A stretch of DNA of 64,000 nucleotides. It comes from Isoetes taiwanensis (taxonomy: Eukaryota; Streptophyta; Lycopodiopsida; Isoetales; Isoetaceae). The position numbers and the translations under genes are program-made. Positions 46,169 to 57,956 of the stretch are shown piece by piece (position 1 is the stretch's first letter; every line of letters starts with the position of its first letter). The stretch covers positions 19,521,592-19,585,591 of the forward strand of contig JAJEKV010000002.1 of the NCBI GenBank assembly GCA_021234155.1, given 5' to 3'. Under the pieces are notes generated by a model that saw only the letters and a list, made by a program, of their open reading frames with translations, ran no database searches and was not told the DNA's origin.

Positions 46169-47819
46169 CGCACCTATAGGGTTATTGGGTAAGAAATTAA
46201 CATAAGTATTGACCTTAGGATATAATAGTAAATTAGATCTTAGGAAGGAATAATAACATGGAAATTATAGTTTTAGATGTCAATTTTCTAGGTAGCGAGT
46301 GGTGGAGCAAAGAAGTAGGGCTTCTCTCCAAATTAGGTTGGCACATAGTTTTTACAAGTTTTTTTCCTTTTAGGTAAAAAATTTTAATTAAAGATTAAGG
46401 ATTTTTATGTTTTTTTTTTTTGTTCAAACCATTGTATCTAAATTAAAAGAAGAGCTTTTTAAAGAAAGGAAGTTGCCATATTGTGAAAAAAGGAGGAAAA
46501 AAAATAAGAAAACAAATAGGGTCTGAGGTTTCACGGTAGATTGGTGAAGACGGGTTTTTGGGCAAATTGTTGACACGGGTTCTATCATTTGGTTCTATAG
46601 GTGCATAAACGTAATCAATCCTAGATTCCTATCTTGCACCTTGAGGGCTACAACAAGTTCAAATATCTGCCCCCCAAGCTCGTGGTGCGCCTTGCTTCGA
46701 TATACCGAGCTATTGGAACCTTCGAAGATCTAGCCTGAAGATTTGGCTTGCCTCAGATACCTCTGAAGAGGTAGAACAATATAATTCTGTCTTATTCTTT
46801 GCTCATTTTGAGGATGCAGTGTTCCGCAGAGCCTAAAGGTCTGCAAGGACTCCGACTTCTTCAGAGGTATGAAAAATCCATTTCTTCCAAAGCTCTTTCG
46901 AGTTTGTGGACGGTTAATCTTAATTTTAGTACAGAGATAACAACGGATCATATATATAATGTGGATGATGGGACATAGTTGCGAGCAATGTAATCCTCAT
47001 AATCAGAATATTTGGTAAAGTTCCAAGCATAAATAGAATGATCATGTAAAGAATCCATAGTGAGAAAGCTTTATATTTTTCCTCTTGTTTGATCTAAGAA
47101 AAAAATGGAGCACAGGGATTTGATATCTGGTCTACCGACTACCATAACACACCAAAAATGATGCCCACATCCTCCTTAAAATGCCCACTTTTGAAAATGG
47201 AGAATTGACGAGCAAAGGATAACGTATTGAGAAGAAGGGGATTCTTGTACTATGTTAGGGGTACCGAGGGAATAACAGGGGGATTGCAATTTAAACATGG
47301 GGATTTACAGTGAAAAATGAAGAATGGTGGATGAGGAGAAATGGGGTAGTCAAGGGTAGTGGTATGATTGTATGATGTGCTTTCATACGGGTCTATTACA
47401 TGCATTTACATATACAAAACAATAGGAGATAAGATCAAAATAATCTATGAAGCTTTGACAAAATCTAAACTATGAAGCTACAAACAGCTATATACAAACA
47501 AACCTGCCAAGCATTTCGACGGATTTCCATAATTTCGGACTTGGTGTTCTTCATGGATCAGGATAATAACCTTGCATATAAGCCAAGGTCTTCCTTCCAC
47601 ACAGTTCAGCCTTAATCCCTAACTCGTTTATGCAGTGCATGAATCATCTTCTGCAGCGCAGGTAGATGCCACTACTTGGCCGGAATACTATGGAAATCCT
47701 GCATGATCTGAGCAACAATGGCAGACATGCCGCAGAGAAGACATTCATTTGCCCGATTCATAAGATGCTGAGCTCTTGAGCAATTGCGGGGAAGGAAGCA
47801 GTTCCGCATTTTTTATATG
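46169..47819. other. Intergenic, AT-rich, nothing recognised
   Basis: Homopolymer-rich sequence with no supported gene. Confidence 0.35.
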
Positions 47820-47893
47820 AGTATGCCTGGAAGGTTGTTGTACCATCTGCAAAGACAAAGTTTCTAGGAGTCCCCTTTGGTCTAGATATTGAC

Positions 47894-48568
47894 ATGAATG
47901 AAGCATGGGATGAAATTATCTTAAATTTACAAAGGCAATTGATTTGGTGGAGAGGTTCAAAGTTATCCTTGGCAGGTAGAATTCAAGTAGCTAAGTCAGT
48001 ATTGAACAATACGCATATTTATTTGGTTTCGGTTCTATTGGCTCCAGCTTCTAAGTTTGCAGAGATAAAAAAGATTGTAAGAGATTTTGTCTGGTGTACC
48101 GATCAAGGAGGCACTGTGAAGGTGGCGTGGAAGAAATGTATGTTGTTTAAACAACAAGGAGGACTTGGTATGTTGGATCTTTCTTTACAGGGCAAGGTCT
48201 TAGCTTCTAAGCTATTGTTCAGTTTGTTGAAAGACGATTGTGCATCACCAGGTATGAAGTTACTTAAACAATCAGTAAAGAAGTGTATGGTTTTTCATAA
48301 GCGAGGTGTGAGAATTGAACTCCCTTGGGCATTGTTATATCCATTGAAAGTTTATTCACATGCCTCTCCAGTACTGAAAGGCTTGCTTCGGGCCTGGAAG
48401 GTAGTCCAGCAGGTGATTACATTTGATTGGGAAGCTTGTCTCCAGACATCTTTCCCCTTTCTGTGGTTGCCTTTGTATACTCATGGACAACTACACCCAG
48501 TTGTAGAATTTATGCATGCGCATTCCCAAGCGAGGTGGAGGAGAGCAAGTATTGTATTTTGGTATTGA
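47894..48568 (+). pseudogene. LINE RT thumb region
   Basis: A 224-codon frame. LIWWRGSKLSLAGRIQVAKS is the WKG..LS.AGR....KSVL segment. IKKIVRDFVWCTDQGGTVKV corresponds to the F.W.......V.W..... part. LPWALLYPLKVYSHASPVLK parallels LPQALLYGLRPFPHASPFL of the 2.9-3.8 kb LINE, which identifies the family. The frame shifts near 48540, and the C-terminal part continues at 48516-49349. Confidence 0.75.
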
Positions 48569-49349
48569 CATTGCTCCTTGGCAATGGTTTCAGGAGACCT
48601 ATGGGTTGTTGGATAAAGATATCAGTATATGGGCTTATGTAGCAAGTGCTCTTCCTCTAATTAAGAAGGTGGCTAACAAGAGATGTTGGAACTTTGTTCA
48701 AGGTATTAAAGAAGGCAAGAAGCTAGTAAGTTCATGCTACAGATTGATTACCTCCTCAAGTACTTTATCACCTTATCGAAAATGGCACTTACAGACTTTG
48801 CCTTCTCAATGGCAATCCATCTGGAACCTTGTTTGGTCTAAATATAATCCTCCAAAGGTAAATGTTCTACTTTGGCAGGTGATTCATCGCTCTTTGAGAG
48901 TTAATGAGATGGTTCATCGCTTTAAGTCGGGAGTAAGCCCACTTTGCCCAATGTATGAGCGGTGCATTGAAACATTGGAGCACTGTTTATATTTGTGCGC
49001 AGAGCTGAGTAGTCTTAGGTCCTGGCTGCATTCTCTTTTTGGGGTATCTTTGGATAGTCAGCACTTTCTTTTGGGTATTTATCCAAATCAGTGGACTGCT
49101 TCTAAAAGGATTGCATTTCACATGGCAAAGTCTTGGCTAATATGGAGTGTATGGAAGCGAAGGCGAAGAAAGGTCTTTTATGATAAGCGTATTTCTTCTC
49201 AGGTGGTGCTTCAAGAAATTCGTAAGAAGTTGTATAAATGCTTTCAGATCTCCAATTGGTCTGATCGTATTAAAATTCCAATATGGAGTGATCATCTAAA
49301 AGTGATTGATGCTTCAGGGACATTTCTTACTTCTGGAAGTACTTTGTAA
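48516..49349 (+). pseudogene. LINE zf-RVT domain and C-terminus
   Basis: A 277-codon frame. WNLVWSKYNPPKVNVLLWQV is the classic zf-RVT start (W..iW....ppKv..FLWr). It is followed by LRVNEMVHRFKSGVSPLCPM, then CIETLEHCLYLCAELSSLRS, which supplies the C....E...H....C pattern. It ends 40 bp before the poly-A. It is the best-preserved zinc domain of this family in the window. Confidence 0.8.
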
Positions 49350-49571
49350 TATTTTGAGTGTATAATATGAAGTAAAACACGTTCTTCAAAAAAAAAATTG
49401 TGGCATGCATACCGAATCTGACACTGCCTCTCCAGCCCATTTTAGGCATTTCTATCTGCAAAAACCCAAAACCCAAAATATTTCCCAATTTTTGGAGTGT
49501 CGGGACTTTTTTTCGATGGCCAAAACTTTAAACCTTAGAAAGTCAATGTTAAAAAAATTCCCAACACTTTT

Positions 49572-49940
49572 TTGGCCATACCGGATAATCCCAAATTAAA
49601 AAAGGTATACTGCACTCTGAACAATGGAATTGAAAAACAAAGTAATGTGCTTGGTTTTAATGCAGAAGAACTAACAGAGGAACAATTGAGCACAATTTTT
49701 TGTAATCCACAAATTACTACTCCAACTCGGCAGCATTTCAAAAAGATGATGCATATGTTCAAATTTGGGGTATTGGTTCTGCACTCTGTTGGTGTGATAA
49801 TCGAAATATCTCTATACTGATTAGATTTTAAATTACAAGAATCGATGGAGGCACCAAAGTGTGCTGCATGTGGTGTCATGGCGGTCCAACAATGCTCCCA
49901 ATGTAAAAGCGCTCGGTATGGTCCAATGTTGAGCATTAAT
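49572..49940 (+). pseudogene. MYND-like zinc finger fragment
   Basis: A start at 49844 (MEAPKCAACGVMAVQQCSQC) gives C-x2-C-x7-C-x2-C followed by KSARY, the first half of a MYND finger. The next cysteine is replaced (YG instead of YC) and the rest is missing. An 82-codon frame just upstream (49572-49820; EELTEEQLSTIFCNPQITTP) may be from the same gene. Probably a captured or decayed host-gene fragment next to the LINE end. Confidence 0.4.
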
Positions 49941-51270
49941 CAAGCAATCTTAATGTTTGGTATTTCTAGTTTCTTAGGAAATTAGCTAGCTTTACGTACT
50001 TTGAACAAATGAATTACAGGTATTGCAGTAGAAATTGCCAAGTCTCAAACTAGAAATCTCATAAAAAGATATGTAATCTTATGGCAAACAATATATGATG
50101 TATTATTGTTGTATTTATAATTTCAATAAAGTTTTGTCTATTATTAATTTGCCTATCAACCCTTTATTTATTGGCTGTTTTTACACCCTTATCCATGGGA
50201 TAATTAAGAATATGCCTTTTGACGACTATTTGATTTGGGGAATATTATAAAAATGCCCTTGTATTTTGAGGAATTTATCAAGATACCCCTGTATTTCTGA
50301 TATTTATCAAATGCTCTATTCCTCTGTGATCTGCCAGATGTTCTGCAGATCGATATGATAGCCCACTATTCTTCTCCCTTCCTGATGCTGAAACTGACGT
50401 ATTATTTTCATATTTCGAATGTCCATTATTTGTTGTTAAGATGTTGCTGTTAAGATGATGCTACTGCATTTTATTTCTGAAAAAATCTCCTTGTCCTATT
50501 CTTCAATAGGCAGCATATTATAATTTGTAAGTTGCTTTCTTTGTGATAAGCATTGCCAAAACTTTGTCAAATATATGAATGCCTTTAAGGCTCCTTATAG
50601 CATGCAACTCCATTTAATGTTTTTTCTTACTTCTTTGGAAAAGAAGTTTTGCTTTATGCACTATTTGCATTGGTTTGACTATAAACCTTTGATATTTCTT
50701 TAAGTAAATGTACAAAATTAACACCATTAAGTATATTCTCTCAAACCTTATAGTATTTTGCAAACCTTAATATACAGTATATAAAAACTTGTACATGCAT
50801 ACCCCACAAACGAGGATTGCTATGTACGGTCCAGATCTTGGAATAATGAGCAAATATGCCCATCCGACAGCTCTCGTTGCCCTACGTAACCCCCCGTGTG
50901 AATATGCACCCAAACCAAAGGGGGTTTAAGGGGGATTTGAATTTAAATGTGTTAAATGCAATGGTTTGTGTTAATAATGTTAATGGTAGTTGTGTGTTGG
51001 TTGTTATATTAAAAAAAAAATTGGGCCCTTCGGGCCCTAACTAAAGCAAGCATAGGTAAACTTTATGGGCCTAAATGTTTATTACTAAAAAGCACAATAC
51101 CATGAAGACAAAAACAATAAAGGATTCACAATAGTAAAACAACATGAAACAATGATATTGACAACACCATAACACATGGTGAATGATAGCGGATGGTGAA
51201 CCATTGCGAATGCTAACGATACCATTAGATGAACAATACGAACAAACAAATATTGACAACATAATACTGT
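49941..51270. other. Intergenic, nothing recognised
   Basis: AT-rich. No supported gene or structured repeat. Confidence 0.35.
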
Positions 51271-51274
51271 CTGA

Positions 51275-51765
51275 CTTTACATCATTCTGCTTCAAAATAT
51301 TCTAGTGCAATGAGGTCTTCAGCATTTTGAGTATACCCTATAATCATTGCATTCCATCATGCTTTGTTTTGATTAGCATTTGGCTAAAGATACTTCCACA
51401 TTTATGTATAGCATGTATATGTACACCATACTTCCCATAGAAATGTCAGATTGGAGGCCCCTCTCATTAATTAGTTCATGAATGCATCTGGCCCTCTCTA
51501 CTTTCCCAATGCTGGCACACATAAGACTCAAAAAGCTTATTCTGTCTGGTTTTATTTCCTTCAGTTGCATTCTCTCAAAGCACTCTAGTGCAAAGAAGAG
51601 CTTTGACATGCTGTCTGTAACCATTATTTATTGCATTCCATGTAACCTTCCATATTTGGCATGCATATCCACAATGGTGCTTCTCACAGAAACCTCAACC
51701 AGAAGGCCATTCTTCAAAATCTGATCTTCGATGTGCAATCCCTGTCTGTGCATTCCTTTATATTA
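51275..51765 (-). pseudogene. PPR-protein fragment
   Basis: Minus-strand translation gives PLS-type pentatricopeptide repeats in shifting frames: MHRQGLHIEDQILKNGL, then VSVRSTIVDMHAKYG (51750-51640), ALECFERMQLKEIKPDRISF then LMCASIGKVERARCIHEL (51580-51480), and WNAMIIGYTQNAEDLIALEY (51360-51300). PPR proteins act in organelle RNA editing and processing. Stops and frameshifts, and the small size, show a dead fragment of a gene. Confidence 0.65.
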
Positions 51766-52632
51766 CGTGAGGGCAGTGGCAGCATATCCGAGATCAGTAT
51801 GAAGCCAGAATAATTGCAGTGCATGTACGTACAGTAGGTTCTGGCAAAGAGGCGAATTAGCTGATCACCAGAAGAGTTGCATCTAGTCCAATTCTGCAGC
51901 ATAAGGATATGGACATGACAACCAGATGCTACATCTTTTCTTTTTGCAGCATTATGCCAAAATGCACTAGCCACCGCTTTTGGACATACTAGTATCGTCT
52001 GCTCCATGACTTCTATTCTAGGGCTTCTATTTGATTTGAGTTGAATAATTTGTCCAACATCCTATGGCAAGACATTATTTGAAAGAGATGAAAAACAAAA
52101 AGAACTTACCATACAAAAACATGTTGAGCCCTCACCTGACAAGCTCCCAATGCATTGTACTTGTGAATACATACTCTGCAACTATACATTCCGGCCCATT
52201 TTATGAATGAAAGGAGGGAGAAAATGTAAGCAAGTCAAAGTTTTTCATTTACTTGCTTCTGCTGAACCCAAGCTGCCTGGCATTATGGTAGAACAAATAG
52301 CATCTGGCCTGAAGCAACAAATAGCGTCTGGTCTGATCTTGATAGATTACAGAAAAAAGCACCAACAAAGGAACTAGTCTTGCAAGTAGATGTAAAATTT
52401 AAGAAGGGGCAGGTGTGCTTTCAACTCGTGCAGGCATGATACTACCGATAAGAGAAGGTTGAAAGCTGAAATTAAATGGGCAAAAGCTGGAATGAGGGAC
52501 TCTTGTTCTCAGAAAAATACGATGAACATATAGCAACTAGCGTCTTTGCAAAGGATGAATACCTTGGAAATATAGGTAGCCCCAATGTCCGAATCCTTTA
52601 AAATGTTGATCCCGTAAGTGTTGTGGCTCTTT
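51766..52632. other. Unassigned, possibly further PPR decay
   Basis: A 97-codon minus frame at 52007-51714 overlaps the PPR fragment in another frame and has no clear motif of its own. Nothing else is recognised. Confidence 0.25.
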
Positions 52633-53490
52633 TTACGCCTCCTTTGTCTTTGTTGCTTTTTGAAAGTGCTTTGATTCCATAAACCAACTTCTCTTTGTTT
52701 GTTTCACCATAGCTCCCCGGCTATCTTTTCTTCTTCTGTGCGGTGTTTGATGATGCTGTTCCCTTCTTCTAACGTCCTCTACAAGAGGAGATAGACCAAG
52801 TGAGTTCTCAAACTCATCTAGACTAAACACTCTTCCGAATCGACTTCTAGAAGTTCATTCCACATCCCGTTTATACCCGGTTCATATTCTCTTCCGTATC
52901 CGGTTCTTTATCCTCGCATCCAATTTCGGAAGTGCTTTCTACATACTCATTCGGAAAATGGGTTTGCCCATCTTCCAAGCTAGATGAGAATCTTTTACTG
53001 CAGCTCCGAGTTTGGCCTTCATGCGGTGGGGAATCAGATGCTCCACTCCCATCAAGAAAATGATCCATTTTCAAAATCTTGTATGATTGTTGCAGGTGGG
53101 CCGGGCCTTCCTTTCCAAAGCCACAGGGTCCACTGCAACAATTCCTCTCTAAACATGTATCCACCAAAGAGGATGAACATGATTAGTCAAAATTGGTTTT
53201 TCTTAATCTGTAACCTTTCATCCACAGGCCCTGCAGCAGATGGAGATGGTTCAGAAGACCTAGCTGACACATCATGTGCCCTAGGAAAAACCCCATCATG
53301 GATTTCATTGTCATTATCCTGCCCACTGGCTTCAACTAGCAATGACTCCCCGCTTTTCCTATAGTCGCCCAGAAGCAAAAGCCCATGCAAGAAGAGGTGC
53401 TGGTGATCCACGGCTGGGTTGATCTGGCTTATCCGGCAGCCTACCTGGATTCCCAAGGGAAGAAATGCATGAAAGAAAAGGGCTTTCATT
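52633..53490 (-). pseudogene. Unrecognised minus-strand coding-like region
   Basis: Three minus frames have gene-like, Ser/Glu/Asp-rich composition. They are 53489-53187 (ESLLVEASGQDNDNEIHDGV, then SARSSEPSPSAAGPVDER), 53167-52871 (MDHFLDGSGASDSPPHEGQ, then YVESTSEIGCEDKEPDTEEN) and 52830-52633 (DEFENSLGLSPLVEDVRRRE, then a basic tail). A ~73 bp intron with GT..AG ends is possible near 53160-53216 but does not join the frames cleanly. I cannot name the protein. It may be an intrinsically disordered regulatory protein or another transposon gene. Confidence 0.3.
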
Positions 53491-53527
53491 ATAAGCCCTT
53501 GGATCTTTTAGAATTACAAGAAATTTA

Positions 53528-53551
53528 TCGCGGCGGCCAAGGCCGCCGCGA
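53528..53551. other. GC-rich perfect hairpin
   Basis: TCGCGGCGGCC, then AA, then GGCCGCCGCGA: 11 bp perfect arms with a 2 nt loop, sitting in AT-rich surroundings. Confidence 0.7.
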
Positions 53552-53950
53552 ACATTTCTCTCTTTCAAAACTGTGCAGTTGGACCCCAGTTAACATCCAA
53601 CATTCTCTTCTGCAATGGCCAAGTGATTCTAGATTGATGTGAAGCAACTTCGTAAGATCTTATATTCTAACTCTAATTTAGAAATTACAAAGTACAATAT
53701 TTAGTTTAGTCTTTTAAAAAGTTGGTCAATACTTTTTGTTATTGAAGGTTCATGTGTTCACAGACATCAAACATCAAGTAGAATTATCAATTTGTAGAAC
53801 TGAAGATGCCTCGTCATCACTAGAATGATATTTTTGCGAATAATATAAATTACGAAATAAATCCAAAAGGAACTCCAATACAGCATCTCTCGACACAAAG
53901 GCTGATGAGTTACCAAAGGCGCGCATCCACTATCCATAAAAATCATCTAG
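53552..53950. other. Left flank of the MULE, nothing recognised
   Basis: AT-rich intergenic sequence with no gene. Confidence 0.35.
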
Positions 53951-53959
53951 ATTTAGCTC
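53951..53959. repeat. MULE target-site duplication, left (ATTTAGCTC)
   Basis: The nonamer is repeated exactly at 63607-63615. Nine base pairs is the usual target-site length for Mutator-like elements. Confidence 0.88.
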
Positions 53960-54005
53960 GAGTGCAAATTTTTAGAGGGTTTTCTTTAGGATGGTTTAGT
54001 GGGTT
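53960..54005 (+). repeat. MULE left terminal inverted repeat
   Basis: Starts GAGTGCAAATTTTTAGAGGG. Pairs with 63561-63606 in inverted orientation, with 11 mismatches in 46 and no gap. Confidence 0.85.
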
Positions 54006-54544
54006 TTTTTTGTGTATGTTTTAAAATGTGCATTTAAATGCACCCATATGAATGAGAGTGGTTTGGAGACGATATATTTATGTCATCAATTAAGACTAAA
54101 GCTCAAGCTAATTACCATTTCATAAGAACTATTCATATCACAACTAATTACCATTTCAACAAGACCTATTCATATCACAAAAAACATTAATGTTATAGAT
54201 CGTATTTGAATTTGCAAAAAAGATTTTAGAGCTTCTGAATTTAACTAAAAAAGACATATTTAGAGTTAAATCTTGAAGTAAAGAAAGCCCATATGGAGAA
54301 AAAGTAAAACTCAAAGCTCTTGTCTTACACATATTATGATGAAAACATCTCAACCCTGCTCACATTCATCATCTACAAGGAAACACCGTCTACGCCTTTT
54401 ATCTTTTACTTTCTGAGTTTTTGATCCAACTAAAAAGCGAGCCATAGATTCTGCATAGATAGGAAGAACACTATAATAATTAGCTAATAACCATAGTAAC
54501 CATTATTACAACAAAAAGAAGAAAACCACTTTCATATACACTTA
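54006..54544. other. MULE left subterminal region
   Basis: AT-rich 3' flank of the methyltransferase gene. A direct repeat CTAATTACCATTTCA occurs at 54108 and 54141, each followed by CTATTCATATCACAA. The rest presumably includes the 3' UTR. No gene. Confidence 0.45.
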
Positions 54545-57500
54545 CTAAGCAGGTTCCTCATCTTCTTGAGGCATTTCATCCTCAGATTCTTCCTCCAAAG
54601 ATATATTGTGCTTCTCAATTGTCGTATGAGACACTTTTTGAAGTTTTGATAAACGAGAAAATCTCACATGCTCAACAAGTGCCTTATCATTGTCAATCCC
54701 ATAACAATGGCGAGACAAAATAGCTGATGCAACTAATGTAGAACCTGTTCCACTAAATACATCTAATATCAAACCTTCTTCGGGACTCATGTTCTCAATG
54801 ATGAATTTCATGAAGTCAATTGATTTCTCTATGAACATTCTAGCTGGTGCTAATTTACTCGCAAGAAGTCTACTTCCAGGTGTAAAGAAATGTTTCAATG
54901 AAGCTTTGGCACATGAAAAACTATCACCTGAAAAGATTCATAAGATTGTTACCATATAGCTTTAACATTGATTATATGAAATAAAAATATTCGATAATCA
55001 AGCTTACTTTTGGAAATGCGACTTGCTTGAAGAGATGGTTTTGTTCCCTTTCTTGACCACAAGTTAACAATAAGCACATTATTCTCAAACACCCCAAATC
55101 TATCCTTTGTGTAGCCAAAAGCCCCATCTTGTTGCAGAAAATAAGTCCTTGTAGCTTCTAGGCATTTCAACCTTGCCTCTTTCTCTATTATCTTCAATTG
55201 CTCTGGTGAACAAATAGATACTATCCAACCATCATCATCTAAACATAGGGTTCCAAAGGAGAATGCAGCTTGCACCAAAATTTGTGGGTGCACTGTTCCA
55301 CTGAACCTCAAGTGATCGTTGCTTTGCAAGTCATGTGTGGGAAAGTCAATGATAACTAAATCATAGCCCCAATCTCTTGTAACTCCGCTTACGCTATATT
55401 TGTGAGAGTCCACGGAATGAACTTTTGCAAACTCCACGACTTAGTTAAAGCACGGACAATCTAGCTTCTTAGTATATTGCTCGTAAGCATGTAGAACATC
55501 ATCACAAACAATCTGAACATCCACATGTGAAGTAATAGATGAAATGTCAAAGGGCATGGATAAGTCTTCCTCATTTAAATCATCCAATACATCCACTTCT
55601 AAACTTGTTTTCAGCGTATCTTGCTTTACCTTTTTCTTTTTAGTAGTTTTACCATCACTACTACGACTTTCCAATTCATGACTAACCTTTCCAATAGATT
55701 CGTGCGACCTCTTTGGATGCAAGACCTTTGAGTTAGCTTTATATTCCGCTTCTTCTTCAAGTGGGTATTCTCCAACAATAAAATCAATCCACCAGGGACA
55801 ATTTTGAATTTCATAATCAGACAAGCCACCTGATCTATCCAAATTGCCCTTCTTTGAGTACATCCCATTCTCATCCAAGGTCTTCCAACTCTTCAACTCA
55901 TTTGGAAGTTTGTCAAGATGCTTGCCATTATGAAGATGCTTGTAATATCTGAATAAAAAACACACGAAGTTAGTTACATGTAAAATGCCACAAATGTTAT
56001 TCAGATAATGTGAAAAGAAAGGCAAAATACAAATGTTCTTCATATGATATTATGAGGATAATGAAAATAAAAGTTAGACATATATACCTGTAGCACACTC
56101 TTCTCGAACTTTTATCCATCTCATAACATTCAGAAGAGCCCACAGTTGCAGACATGTGTTTATGATATGCTTTGAACATATTTGTTCTGTTTGCCAATTT
56201 AAAAGCACGAAACCAGCTTTCTAAATCCTCGCCATGTGGAACAACTACTTTCAAGCCATACTCACTTAAGGTTTCTTTAAATACATCACAAGATTTTTCA
56301 ATGAGATGCTCCAACCAAACCTCTTTTTTCACCCATTCTTTGAATGCTTTATCACCCTTTGGTATTCCGTACGTGCTATGAATTGCAGTGCCTGCTGACA
56401 TCCAATGCACCCAACGATCTCTTACATGGTTAGGCACTTTTGCCTTCACCATATCCAATAATTCTCTATAGATAACCTGGATGTTTTTGTATCAATATCA
56501 GCCCTAGTGACAGCATCAAACCAACTTTGTCCTAGAGCAGGATTAACTATAGCCAAAAGCTTTCCCATTTTATGCACCCATTTCTCATGTACTTTTTTTG
56601 TGGCCACGAGCTTCAAAGCTTCAACATCATCTCCTTCCTTGAGCACACCTACTTCCATAGATATTTCTTTATCCATTTGTCTCTGTATCATAGAGAATGT
56701 CAAGAAAAGGCTTTAAAGGATGCATACACCAAAACATAATATATAAGCATGTCACTAAATTACCTGGAAAAGCAACTTGCAATATGCAAGCCTTGGCAAT
56801 TGATACCATTGGTCAGTACCAACACCAGAACTTGCATTATCTTTAATTTTGAGTGATGCCAAATATTGTGGATCCAATTTGGAACGATATTGTTCAGGGT
56901 TTGCAGTGGCTACCTTTTGAACACTATATAGTGTGTCTTTCATTGTGTTATGAATAACACCATCTTCATTCAACCTGTAAAATAATCAAAGCATTTAGTA
57001 TATATTTTTGAATTAATATGAAAGTAAAAAAACATGAGAAACACTTACTCGTTGATTCTATTTAGAGCTGATATCAATTGCATTATATGACACTTTTCAA
57101 CATCAATAAAAGAAGCAGACACACTAATGTGTCGTTTCTTATCAAACTGGAACTCATGATTTGAGCGTATTTCTTCCATCCATGCAGCAGTTCTGTGGTT
57201 TCCATCCCAACATAGAAACATTCTACCAGATAATTCTTTCCAATCTTCGTTATCTTTGATTTCATTTTCAAACTCCTCATTGATCTCTTTCCAATAGTCA
57301 TCCCACTTTCCTTTTATCATATCGCTAACAAGCACATCATTACCTTTGCTTGTTTTCATGGACAATACAAATTGACCTTTTTCAGGAAGATAACCGTCAT
57401 TTCTAAACACCTCTCGCATCTTCAAGTCACATTTGGAGACCACCCTAACAGCCTCATTTCGTAATATTCTGCATAGAGGTATTCTGGGTGCTTCTGTTTT

Positions 57501-57791
57501 TCTCTTGATCCGGCATCTATTTAAGATGTCTGCTACCATTTCATTTGCAAACACCTCCTCAAATTCCCGATCAATTGCTGTCATGTCAACTGTAGATTTG
57601 ATATTTGGGTCATCATTCTTATCAACAATGTTCTTATCTAACTCTAATTCTTCTTCCATTGCTATCAATGCTTCAAAGCTCTCAGTTTTTTGTGATTCAG
57701 GTGCAACTTGTTGCTTTGCTCGAGGTCGCTTTCGAGGTGAGTACTTAAGTGGAATAAATGTGTTGAAACTATTCTTCCTGGTTGTAACCAT
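54545..57791 (-). CDS. ParB-like domain fused to beta-class amino-DNA-methyltransferase, MULE-borne
   Basis: Five exons on minus: 57791-57049, 56974-56764, 56682-56088, 55948-55008, 54927-54545, all with GT..AG introns. Reading through one frameshift and one stop gives ~957 residues. Residues ~130-245 look like a ParB/sulfiredoxin-type domain: FLCWDGNHRTAAW (W195-R200) is the D/G-x-HR-x-x-A signature. The C-terminal ~250 residues are a methyltransferase with permuted motif order: motif IV, DLVIIDFPTHD (D718-F-P), comes before motif I, LILDVFSGTGST (D886-T-G), with IDFMKFIIENMSPEEG (motif X) between. That order is class beta, as in bacterial and phage N6-adenine/N4-cytosine enzymes. The catalytic tetrapeptide is DFPT, not DPPY/SPPY, so activity is uncertain. 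The region 320-640 is unrecognised. An acidic tail (EEESEDEMPQEDEEPA) ends it. Damage: a 1-base deficit at the T5 run 56484-56488 and an in-frame TAA at 55441-55443. Confidence 0.75.
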
Positions 57792-57956
57792 AGTTTATCA
57801 TGTTCCTGTGACAAAAAGGCCAAATATTAAACAATACACAAACTATCACATACAGAAACTATCACATGTATTACTATGCTTTTGAAAAACAATTATTCCT
57901 CTACATTTTAAGAACTTATTTCTTTTAGTGTACATTAGCAAACATGAACTCACCTT
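57792..57956 (-). other. 5' UTR intron of the methyltransferase gene
   Basis: On minus, ...CTACGAAG|GTGAGTTC at 57957/57956 is a strong donor and TTTTTGTCACAG|GAACATGATAAACT is an acceptor 15 bp before the ATG at 57791. This makes a ~150 bp intron in the leader. Confidence 0.55.

Larger units (their letters stand above)
47820..49397 (+). mobile_element. 5'-truncated L1-type LINE, plus strand
   Basis: It begins inside RT (VPSAKTKFLGVPFG near 47840-47880) and ends with the poly-A at 49389-49397. Its 3' end (ACACGTTCTTC then A-run) matches that of the full-length LINE at 2061-8020, so the two share a 3' tail family. It is AT-richer than that copy. A target-site duplication is not certain. Confidence 0.8.

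Noticed and set aside
54545-57791. Methyltransferase gene as bacterial contamination or a phage insertion
   Set aside because: It has four plant-type introns, lies inside a plant-type MULE with TIRs and a TSD, and has no ribosome-binding sites or operon neighbours.
54545-57791. Methyltransferase as a host MT-A70 (METTL3-like) RNA enzyme
   Set aside because: The order of motifs is also class beta, but DPPW and the MT-A70 surroundings are absent, and a ParB-like domain precedes it.
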